DNA of 64,000 bases from Pachypanchax playfairii (Eukaryota; Chordata; Actinopteri; Cyprinodontiformes; Aplocheilidae). Position 1 is the first letter of the stretch. Each line of letters starts with the position of its first letter. Location: positions 1,958,081 through 2,022,080 of the forward strand of contig SSNP01000042.1 in NCBI GenBank assembly GCA_006937955.1. The letters are read 5' to 3'. The notes beneath the pieces are model-generated. The model saw only the letters and a list, made by a program, of their open reading frames with translations, made no database searches and was not told the origin of the DNA. Of the stretch, positions 12,001 through 24,700 are shown piece by piece. Position numbers and translations under genes: made by a program.

Positions 12001-15000
12001 GGGACCTGCAGACCGGAGACGAGAGGGAAGAACCGCTCAGTCCAAACATCAAAGCAAAGAACAGAATCTGTAAATAATGTGGGACAGGGGGTCAAAAACC
12101 CTGATCTAGACCAGTTCTAACTCCTGATCCAGTCCAGTTCTAACACCTGATCTAGACCAGTTCTAACTCCTGATCCAGTCCAGTTCTAACACATGATCTA
12201 GACCAGTTCTAACTCCTGATCCAGTCCAGTTCTAACACATGATCTAGACCAGTTCTAACTCCTGATCCAGTCCAGTTCTAACACNCCAGACAGTTTAGAA
12301 CCAACAACCAGACAGTTTAGATCCTGCAACCAGACAGTTTAGAACCAACAACCAGACAGTTTAGATCCTGCAGCCAGACGGTTTAGAACCAACAACCAGA
12401 CAGTTTAGATCCTGCAGCCAGACGGTTTAGAACCAACAACCAGATAGTTCAGATCCTGCAACCAGACAGTTTAGATCTTGCAACCAGACAGTTTAGATCC
12501 TGCAGCCAGACAGTTGTATATGTGTGTGTCTATTATAAGTCCTGATTTTAGATTATTATTATTATTATTATTATTACACTGCTTAAATTTTTTCATTTAC
12601 AGTCAAACCTCATATGTTTTCTATTCACATCCTGTTGTAACAGTGATGCTTTATATTCACCAAGTAGTTTATTTGGCCTCAAACAAAGCTAGTTTGAATG
12701 AGCAGCTCATGCATTCCATAAGTATTCTCAACTGGAGCCATGTCTGAAAGCTCACAAGCTTTAACAAAACACACCAGATGTTTTGTTACTGGCTGCATCC
12801 TCCAGCCCTGGCATCTGAATCTCTGGTCTCAATGCCTAGGTTTATTTTCAATGACAATGTGCTCACAACAAGATAAACATCTCCATATGTGTTGTCTCCA
12901 CTGTTGGAGCAAATTGGGCTAAAATTACCATCTGTTTACATCTTTCTATCTCTCAGTGCACATTTCCATTTTATTTTAATTCAAATTCCCAACAAATTTG
13001 TTGTCATTTGCATTTTCTGTTTATCCTGTTGAATGTAAAATTATAACTGACACATGTTTCACATTGTCTAATCATTCCATTCCATCCTTTCCTGTCTGCA
13101 TTCGCTTCAGCTTGTTTTTACCTTAAATTACCCAACCTGTTAATTAAAGGAGACAAGTTTTCTCTCACACACTCATTTACATCAACAGAAGATGTGTTGT
13201 GAACACCTGGACAGGTCGCCAGTCCATCTCAGAGTCACATTTAAATAGTCAACGTTTCACTCACAGTTAGGACCAGTTTGGACCAGTGGGAGGAAGTCAG
13301 AGTCCCACATGCACGGGGAGAACATGTAAACTCCACACAGAAAGGCTCAGCTGGTGTTGAACCCAGATCCTTCTCACTGCAAGGCAGCAGTGCTAACAGC
13401 TGTACCACCGTGCAGCCTGTACCTAATTAATTTTATGACAATAACAAGGTTTAATTTTTTTTTAAATCTGTTGGTTGGTTTTCAGTTTTGATAAAGAAAA
13501 AATAAAGATGTTCAGAATGCGCCTCTGAAGACTGAATGTTGCTTATTTGACTTTACAGTTTAATTAACTCGAGTCCCTTGAATGATTTTCCACCACCACT
13601 AACCCTGTTAGTTAAACTTGCATCAGCCTTTGAAACAGAACAGCTGGCAGTAAACTTCATATTGAAAATAAGTGTGTTATTTTATCATTTGTGTTTATTT
13701 AAAACCTCTTCTGGAGATGAAATTCGTCCAACACTGGACTCAACGTTGCTCAGTTGTCCAGAACTTTCATCCCCGTGTAAACAGCCTGATAACAGAGTGT
13801 CAGTGCACGGACACGCAGCTGCTGCTTGTGATAAACAGACTTTATTCAGTCTTTGTGTTGCTCGTTACGGCTCTGAGTTCTTCCTAAAGTGACTTGTGTC
13901 TTCTGGACACGCTGCAGCGATTACAAGTTCACAAGTGTTTTTAGCTGCTGGGATTAAATGTCAAACTGCTAAAAATAGAAAGTGTTGGATGGCAACAATA
14001 TCACATTATGTTTGGTTTTATTGTTTTTAGACAAAAACATAAATACTTGCAATTTGAGTAGATTTTTTTTATGTGTATTAAAATGGAGAAGCTAGATCTT
14101 TGTTTTATTTGTCACAGTTTTCCTCCGATGGCTCTTGTTGCAGAAAAACAGGTTTATTGTTTAACTTTACTTTCTCCTGTTTTGCTGTTTTCATGTCCTT
14201 CCACTTTCTCATTCTTTGATATTCATGCAGTTCTCATGTGATCTCCTGTCTTTTGTCTGGTTTCAGTTCCTTGTGTTTTAGATGTTCTCTGTTTTTCTGT
14301 AAACTCGTTCTGGTTTATGTTCTCACCTGTTTAATGTTTCCTCCTCCCCTCCAGCTGACGTACATTCAGTATCAGTACTCCTCTCTGTCAGATCCTCCTG
14401 TAAACCTGGTTTCATCTCTAACTGCTGAGTCGCTGTTTAAAACTTGATTTTTTTTGTAAGTTGTTGTTTTGCTGCCCTGTTTAATGTGTTTTATTTTAAC
14501 CTTATTATTTGAACCTCTGAGTTCTGCCTGGATTTGGCTCTTCCACCACACAACTCCACAACGGAAGCAGCTCCTTACATTAATACTGCCATTATTACGT
14601 CAGACACCTACATCTCATTGCACCATACTTCAGCTGAAGTATCCCACCTGGCACCAGTTTTAAAAATATATGATTACATTTGATGTATAATAAATGTAAA
14701 ATGACTCATACTTTACATTTTATATCATTTAGTATCAGTTGTATTTTATTCACTTGATTAAAAGCAGGATTTATGCAAAAACAGTATCTTTATAAAAGTA
14801 AGTGTTTTTAGAGTAACATTGTTATTTTTGGTCTCACAGACAAAATACTCAGTTCCTTAAACTGAATCTGTGCACAGAAAACAACAATGAGCCTGCACAG
14901 GAAGTTGTCCTGCATTTCAAGTACATTTAAATGTTACACAGTACAAACAGGAAATATCAGGCTGTTGCAGTTCAGGACTCTGTAAATATTATTTAGACAT

Positions 15001-17275
15001 CTGATTGACACCCTGGATATCTGACTAGAGAAACTCCAACACCCCTCATGGCTGGTTCCAGTACAAGTCTCTATGTAAATGAATGGGACGACGTCCTGAC
15101 TGATAAACAGCATCAGATTATTTCTTTTCCAGCTTTTGATTCTTGTGTCCTGCTCGTCTTACCTGCTGCTGCACGTTCAGATGATTACAAAAACATGCTT
15201 TAAAAACAGATTCATTTTGTGCAACTGAAGAGGCAACGTTTTTACATACAAGAATGTGAATGTAGTTTGTGTTTTTTGCCCTTTAGAGCCTCTTTACATT
15301 AAGCATTACGCAATATCTTGTAAATTTCTGCTACTTTTCTTGTGATTGATTGGTTGGTTGGTTGGTTGGTTGGTTGGTTGGTTTGTTGGTTGGTTGGTTG
15401 GTTGGTTGGTTGGTTGGTTGGTTGGTTGGTTGGTTGACACATTTGAGCTTAAAGTTTAACAGCAGATTTTTGCAAGATAAATTATTTTAGATTTTTTCTG
15501 TTTAAACTTGGTGAAGGTTTAACATATACATGAAAAACTATGAAACTCATCATAATTATTGTTCCTATTCTTTGCTCATTTCACTACTTTTGATATTTTT
15601 GCAGGACTTCCTGGGCCAGGCTTTCTGTACGTTGGGTGAAATAGTCGGATCTTTGGGAAGTCGCTTGGAAAAACCTTTGATGTAAGTAGCCCACCACAGC
15701 ATGAACCAGCAAGCAGGGAAATTCACCACACAAACCATCTCCTGCTACTTTAAGTTTAAACCCATAAGACCTGCCTTGTAATATTCTAATCAGGGAATCC
15801 CTGTTATCAGGGTGCAAACGGCTCTCTGGGCTCATGTTTAACCATTACAGTGTCTCTATGGTTGTGGATGGAAAATCAGAATGTGATGTGATACTTGCTA
15901 CAGATTTTCTCTGAAGCCGTGTGAGACCGGGACAGGAAACAGTCCAAGATAATGTAAAACCATGTTCTGCTTCCTACAGACAAATAACATGTAAAGATAA
16001 ACATCATTGGGCCTAATGAGAGACGGTAAACATCTTGTAGTGAAAAAGGACATTACCCATAGTGCAGTTAGTAGAGAGCTTCTGGTATGTTGTCTGAAAA
16101 AAGATTGAATTAAACTAAAACATCAGCTGAGACATAAAGGAATATTCAGGGACATTTTCATATTGATGTTAGATTTTTTTCACTGATTCTAGTAATAACC
16201 TGCTTTATGACATGTTTTATACTGGTTGCTCAGTATGAGGGTTTAGAAAATATTCCTTATTGGACTTGTCACATCTGAGTTTCTATAAAATTCACCACAC
16301 ACAATTCTGTTGCTTGAAACTGCTAAAAATGAACATATCACTACTTATAAACCTTAATGAGTGTTACAACACATAAGCAACAAATATATATTAAAAATAA
16401 GCCAATTCCAAATTACATTGGTATATAACAAGCTGTTGAAAAGACTTAAATCATCACTCATTTCTTGATGTTTTCCTTATATGGAGTGAGATTTATTTTG
16501 TTTCTGTTGTTGTGTGTTTCTTCAGAATGATTCTTCAGGCTTTATGTTTTCAGCCCAGTCCAGAAGACAGTTTCTGTTTTTAATCTGTTAGTCAGTACAC
16601 TGAACTCTGACCAGTCAATATAAGCTATACCTACCAGAATCATTCAGGCAGGTAGGTGGTGAGGCGTTCGTGGCCTAATGAGGATGTAGGTCATCCACAC
16701 AGGAAGGTGAACAGTTTAAAAAAAAAAAACTGTTTACCTTCTAAAAACCTGAAAAAACTGTTAATCAAAACTACTTTTAAAGATCCGAAAGAAAAATGGA
16801 GTGCCAAAACAAACTCAAACATCACACACAGAGGCTGAATAAAAGGTAGGTGAGGAAATGAAACACAGGTGAGTCTAGGAGGTGAGGTACAGCTGAGTTT
16901 GGTAAAGAGAGATGAATTTATGAGCTAACGTTCTGGATGGAATGTCACAAGAAGAAAACTTAATACATCGACCTGCATTGAAGCTGGTTCTCATGAACAT
17001 TTGGCCTCCTCTCTGACATCGTTGCAAGATATTTGTTTGTCTTCTTCATGTAACAACTTCCTGTAGGAACCCGAACTCCAGATGTTGTAGGAAACGGGAG
17101 ATTTGTACTAATGATGTGTTCGTATGGGTCATTGTGACTGAGGCTTCATCTTATTCTGTCTCCATCAGTGAACAGTTATTTCTGTGTATCTGCCTGTGTG
17201 AGTAAAAGAAAGAGCAAGAAAGAGAAATTGAGTTATTTAGATGTTACTCGACAGGCATCTCCATCCATTACTCTT

Positions 17276-17347
<72 letters not shown>

Positions 17348-17633
17348 TTGTATTTCTGACCTCCTGGGGACCTGTTTCCTGACTTTTACTATCTTTCTGG
17401 GGTCCGAGGGTTCTTGTGGGGACCGAAGCCTGGTCCCCATGAGGGGGACGCCCCTTTTTAGGGTTAGGGGTTAGGTTTATAGGTATGGTGTGAATAGAGT
17501 TTTAGTTAGTCTTAGGGTTAGTTATAGATCAGTAATGGTTAAGGTTAGTAAAAGGGTTTGGGTTAGGTATAAATCTAGTTACTAAAATCAATGGAAGTCA
17601 ATGGACGGTCCCCATAAGGATAACAAAACACAC

Positions 17634-17703
<70 letters not shown>

Positions 17704-17989
17704 TTGTATTTCTGACCTCCTGGGGACCTGTTTCCTGACTTTTACTATCTTTCTGGGGTCCGAGGGTTCTTGTGGGGACCGAAGCCTGGTCCCCATGAGG
17801 GGGACGCCCCTTTTTAGGGTTAGGGGTTAGGTTTATAGGTATGGTGTGAATAGAGTTTTAGTTAGTCTTAGGGTTAGTTATAGATCAGTAATGGTTAAGG
17901 TTAGTAAAAGGGTTTGGGTTAGGTATAAATCTAGTTACTAAAATCAATGGAAGTCAATGGACGGTCCCCATAAGGATAACAAAACACAC

Positions 17990-18049
<60 letters not shown>

Positions 18050-18335
18050 TTGTATTTCTGACCTCCTGGGGACCTGTTTCCTGACTTTTACTATCTTTCG
18101 GGGGTCCGAGGGTTCTTGTGGGGACCGAAGCCTGGTCCCCATGAGGGGGACGCCCCTTTTTAGGGTTAGGGGTTAGGTTTATAGGTATGGTGTGAATAGA
18201 GTTTTAGTTAGTCTTAGGGTTAGTTATAGATCAGTAATGGTTAAGGTTAGTAAAAGGGTTTGGGTTAGGTATAAATCTAGTTACTAAAATCAATGGAAGT
18301 CAATGGACGGTCCCCATAAAGATAACAAAACACAC

Positions 18336-18417
<82 letters not shown>

Positions 18418-18703
18418 TTGTATTTCTGACCTCCTGGGGACCTGTTTCCTGACTTTTACTATCTTTCTGGGGTCCGAGGGTTCTTGTGGGGACCGAAGCC
18501 TGGTCCCCATGAGGGGGACGCCCCTTTTTAGGGTTAGGGGTTAGGTTTATAGGTATGGTGTGAATAGAGTTTTAGTTAGTATTAGGGTTAGTTATAGATC
18601 AGTAATGGTTAAGGTTAGTAAAAGGGTTTGGGTTAGGTATAAATCTAGTTACTAAAATCAATGGAAGTCAATGGACGGTCCCCATAAGGATAACAAAACA
18701 CAC

Positions 18704-18787
<84 letters not shown>

Positions 18788-21700
18788 GAATCAATGAGTG
18801 CTGCATCTCAGTGGGTCAGCTGACGAGAGATACACAGAAAATATGATGTAAGCATGTGTTTCCATCTCAGTGTTATGTAATCACCTCTGCCTGCAGTCAC
18901 TCACAGGATCTGTGTCTTTGTGCGTGAGTACGTGCACACGTGCATGTTTTATTTTTAACATTTGCAAGAATATGAAGATATTTTTAGGAACTCTTTATTA
19001 TGTTGTAGTGTCTGATTGTGAGTCGGAGTGTGTTTGTGCTCCACACTGAGTGAAAAACATCCTAGTCGAGACGGGTTCAGTCAAGTAGAGCAGATCAGAT
19101 AAAACTACAAACAAAACTAAAAAGACAGAGTGTAAGGTCGTCTTGTCGTCACATCTGTTGATATGAGGGACACGTCTTAACTACAAAAGCAACAAATTAC
19201 AGGAGAGGTACAGATGAAGGTTACAGTTAACAGATATACACATATCAAAATTACAAATTAGACTAAATGTATTGATAAACATAGAAAACCTGCAGAGAGA
19301 AGACAGAAAACTCTAAACCCAAATATGAAAAGACTTTAGTCTGAAAAATAACAAAAAACTCCACAACATGATGGAAAGTTAAGGAGACATCCATTTTCTA
19401 AACCTGCTTCTTCCTGTTCAGAGTTGCAGGGAGCTTGTGTCTCCAGCGGTCTTTGGGTGAGAAACGGGGGACACCTGGACAGGTCGCCAGTCCATCACAG
19501 GGCCACACAAAGACAAACACACACTCACACCTAGGGACAATTTAGAGTTGCCAATTAACCTCTTGTATGTTTTCTGACTGTGGGAGGAAACTGGAGTCCT
19601 CGGAGAAAACCCACACATGCACGGAGAGAACATGCAAACTCCATGCAGAAAGGACCCAGCCCGGATTCAAACCCAGGACCTTCTCACTGCTGCGAGGCAA
19701 CAGCTCTACCAACTGCACCACCGTGCAGCCAGGAGACATCATGATTTCTGCAATGTCTCTGCAAATCAACATGTCCAGTTGTCTCTGTACCTGCTGGGAT
19801 CACCATGTCCCAGAGAACTGGTCTGAGTTTGGCCCAAACAGTTTAAACAAACACTGTTTTATAAATATTTACATTGACATCTGCAAAAACCAACAACAAC
19901 AACAACAACTGCCTTCTTCTTTTACAGGTTGAAAAGTTTCACTACTAAACCACGTAGTTTCGTTGGTTTGAGGAAAAGCTGGTTAGGGTTCACATATTTA
20001 ACCTCCAGGTTAGTCAAGTTAAGTTTATTTATAAAGCACATTTAAAAACAACCAGGGTTGACGAAAGTAACCTGGCTCTGCCAGATCTGTGTAGCCCCAC
20101 TTCTTGTTGAGTCAGGGCAGTGTTGCCAGTGCTTAATTTGTAAAGTGGTAGGTCCCAGAACGCAGAGAGGGGGCGGTTCCAGAAAGTCAAAAGGGAGGTT
20201 CGAGGTTACGGACCCCCCCCCCCGCGAAAAAAGAACATCACTTTGAGCATAACAGGGTCATATTTATTTTAATTTTATAACACTGTCCTGACATAAACGA
20301 AAAAAAAAAAAAACGTGACCACATCAGTGTTTACATGTAGTACTGGGGCGAAATGTTGAAATAAATGAAACCTAGGCTGATACCGCAGCATTGTTGTCAA
20401 AATTTCCTCAAAATCCGTCCAGTAGTTTCTGAGTAATGTTGTTAACAAACAAACAAATAAATAATAAACTCAATTGAAAACATAACCTCCTCCGACACAG
20501 TCGGCGGAGGTTATCATTGCGCGACTCAGCCTGTGTAACCTTTCATCCCCCCCTCTGTTTCCTGTGGCCTAAATTCACTTTAGAATGCATCTAAATTAAA
20601 ACACAAGATATTTTGGTGTAACCTCAATGAAGATACAGTACAAAACAGATAATTCTTAATGCAAAACATTAATTACATTTATTTATTTATTTATTACTGG
20701 GGTGGGGGATGTGGATCCAACAAGATAGGTTCCGGATCGAACAGCGGAGGTGCCGGATCGCGATCCGGCTGGATCCGGCACAAATTAAGCTCTGAGTGTT
20801 GCCAGTCTGGAAATGTGAAAGTATCGTACCAAGAGCTTGAAATTATCGTATTTTGAGCAAAATTATCCTACACGTATAACTTGCATTGTAACGTGGCTCA
20901 TGCTGCCACGGTCTGCTTGTATTTTAATTGCAATGATTTCAAAACTTTATTTTATTTAAAAACTTCTGCGTTTGTCACAGACAGCGTCACACAAGATGTA
21001 AAGCGGTGATTGGTTGGTTGTAAGGAAATACCTTTGGATGCAATGCGCAGCCACAGGACATCATTACTGTTATAATAAAGAAGTTTAACCCCATAAACAA
21101 GTGATCAAACCATTGTACATTACTGGATTTGTGGAATTATTGATCGTACATAGGATTACATAATCTTAGAAATACGATAATTATCGTACGTCTGAATACA
21201 CTCTTTCCTAGTTTAAACAAAGCTCGCACCTCGGCTCGCGCAAACAGCAAAGGGGAGGTGGGGCGGGCGGGGCCGCAGTGCAGCCTTACTACAGATTCTC
21301 GTGTGATTAAGCCTATTGATGTGATTGGGCTGTTTACAGATCCAGAGTCAGTTTTTGTAATAGACACAATAGCATAAACAGCACTGAGGTGGAATCTGAC
21401 TTCAGAACAGTTTAAAATCATGTAATTGACATGTCCCTGCAAAAGACAGTGTTACTAGAGGCAATGTGAAATTATTGTACATTTGGGGATTTCTTAAATT
21501 ATTGATCATACATCGTACAGAGTCCAGAATTATGATACAAATATGATAATTATCGTACATCTGGCAACACTGGGTCAGGGACACACGTACATGTGGAACC
21601 GCTCCATTTGAAACCGTCTAGAAAAGGGAGGGACATCTGATCTAATATTTTAAGCTGATTAGAGGACGAGCCAGCGAGTGTCTGCCTTTGATGATTTGTT

Positions 21701-24700
21701 TTTAGCCAATCACAGTAAATCAAGCTCTTGTAAATCCATTAGGTAGTAAAACACATCATTACCACTAAGAAAAGCAAAACACATCTTTACCATCAAGAAA
21801 TACACAAAGTTCTTCCCTTTGATCATTTTTAAACGAAGAAATCGTCTCTAGTCCTAAAACAGATTCTATAGCTGCTTTTATGTGTACATCCACCAGTAGC
21901 CATGTTCGTTTTACTTTACCTGTCAATCATACCTGAACACCCGCCCCAAAGCACAATGCTAACACATGATTGGTTCCGAAAATGTTTTTACTGAGATAGA
22001 TGGTTTTATCTGGAGCAGTTCAAGATGGATTTTCATGGGTTTGGAAAACTCCAGATTTCATGAGAATCCACTAAAGTGCTGTACAATAAGATAACATAGA
22101 AACAATATAACAGGATAAAACGGAATAAAAAGCTCTAAAAATACTTAAAGGGACTTAAGGCAGCTTTACAAAATCTGACTCAGTGCTGCCGCGACAGGCG
22201 CTGTGGCTAACTGCAGCCACCAGCCAAGCCGGCACGGGAGCGCGCACAGACACTTTACAGACTGTTCGTCTTCACAGCACTGCACCGGGGAGGCTAACAT
22301 ACTTCACGTCAGGTCTCTCCACTCTGTTATTTGATTTGATCTCATCATTTTCGTACTGTATCAGGCTCTAAACACGACCTATAATGTTTTCTCACCTGGT
22401 CACAAGGAAATGAGCCATGTCAGCATCCGTTTTCACTCCCAAATGCAGCTGAAGTTCCCTCCATGAACCGAACGCATATCCAATATTTATGCGGGTGCCT
22501 GCCCGGCTTCGGTCATGTTTTTTTTTGACTCACGAGATGCCGCTGATAAAGTCTTTTTTTTCTTCGTGGTGCCACTTTTTTGGGGGGTGAGAGTGGATGC
22601 AGGTCGTTTGCTGGCTGCAGAAACATCCATAAGTATACCTTCAGTGTTTGAATCCGAGTCCACGGCGGCCATGTACTTCCTGTTCAAACCATGCAGCGTC
22701 AATTTACGTCACATCCCTACAACTGCGCGGGAAATTAAGACATCGAACTGCAGCGCATTATGTAGCACACAGTGTTTCCAAGGCAACAGACATATATGCG
22801 GATGGCCTCGTTATTTTGGGTTTTTAATGCTTCATGACCCATTAGCATTGAATAAACTGGAAATGCATGTGTAGTTTTTCACAAATCTTGCCTTATGTCC
22901 CTTTAAAACACCTCAATAATAAGAACAATCAGATAAAACCTTGTTAAAAACCAAAGAGAAGAAGTGGGTTTTAAAAAGTTCCCAAGCTTGTGGAGAATCC
23001 GATGTGAGGTTAGGGTTAGTTAAGGTTAGGTTCCGTCTGGGTGCAGCAACACCAAAAGCCCTCTCTCCTTTAGTTTTTAATCTACATTAGGAGCCTCTAG
23101 GAACACCTGATCCATTGACCTCAGAGATCTCCTGGGCTCGTAAAGGTTTACTGTAGAAGCTCTGGTTTGGAGGTGCAGTACCGTAAAGAACCTTAGAAAC
23201 GAGCAATAACATATTAAAATCAATCCTAAAAGAGAACCAGTGGAGAGAGCAGAGGACTGGAGTGATGTGGTCTCCTGCCATGGATACGCTCATAAAGAGA
23301 AACAATGGAAGACAGGAGCTGAGGGCAGATGTGGTCATCTCAGCTCTGATAAGTCCTCCATCCTCGTTAAAAGGTGGTCGTTAGGTGTGGTCAACCTGAT
23401 TGGGAAACAACTGCATGATAAACTGAAGTGAGGTTATAGCTAAAGTTTCTAATTAGAGACGGGTCACTTAAAACACGTCTTTCTAAAGTAACATGTCTTC
23501 TCTGTCCAAAATATAAACCTTATTGTCCTCTAAGAGTTTGTCAAACAACAATTGGACTTTTTCTTCTTATTTTGATGATTTTACATTTTCCATCCAAAAA
23601 GCTTCTTCAGTTCGGATCAAGGTTGGAGGTTTCATGTTTCTGGGTCTGTTAGAACTGAGTTAACACATCCTGGTCCACTGAGAATCGACACAGTCTTGCT
23701 GCCATAGAAACAGGGCAGGAGTTTAAGGGACATCACTGTATTGCCAAATTGAAATATCTAATTGGACGAGTCGTGAAACGTCTCAGCCTTAATGAGAAAT
23801 AATTCCAGTTTCATGATTCATCTTCCAAGTGACAGTATGAAGATTTAATCAAATATAAAACACTGTTTGCATGAAAAAATGTTTAAAAATCTTTTGAGAT
23901 TGGAGCAGTTTGAGGACATAAAAAACCAGTTGACTCAACTTCCAGGTAACATCACCTGGATGGCTGAAAACCTTCATCAGCATGTTTATTATTTTTACAT
24001 TGCAGCTATTATTTACACAGAATGTTATACTTCCTCCTGAAATAACAATTAAATTACAAACTGATTTTAATGTAAAGGACTGTACAGAAAACATTTGCTT
24101 GAATCGCTCTGAAATTTTTAGAATTCAAAGTTGTTTTAAGATTGAAGCCGTCCTCTTTGCAGTAACCACGGGTTTATCATTTCAGTCAGAATAAACAAAT
24201 TTACTCCAAACTGACATCATTCAAAGAGCTTCTGTATCTACAAACAGAAAGATGTGGATTGTTTGTATCATCTCTACAAAAGCCACATCAAAAGAATCCA
24301 ATTATCTCTTCAAAGCTGTATGTGGCAGGAAGCTTAGAAACAACGTATAAAAGCATGTTCAGGGATCACCAGAAGGTATCTCTCAGAATCTGCATATGAT
24401 ATGCAAATATTTGCAGGAGGCTGTTTTGGTCAGATGAAAACAGCTGCTTACACTGCAAACTCAGCAACGTCTCTCAGTTTGACGTTAAATCATTAGCAAG
24501 AAAATCCAAAAGACTAAACATCAAGGAAGGACCAGCTTTACTGTCCAGCAGTAATAGATTCTAAAGATATCTTGTTTTGAGTATTAATCTTTGTTCTATT
24601 TATTGTTGCTTAATGATAAAAACTGATATTAATATTGATCAGATCACACAAAGTTCTGCAGGAATAAATTCCAACATGTAAAACAATGAACAAGAAGTTT

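Noticed and set aside
15584..15835. 83-codon minus frame over exon b
   Set aside because: It is the complement of the real copine exon plus adjoining intron.
18777..19300. Possible gene start right of the compound repeat
   Set aside because: No exon-like frame or splice pattern; plain intron.
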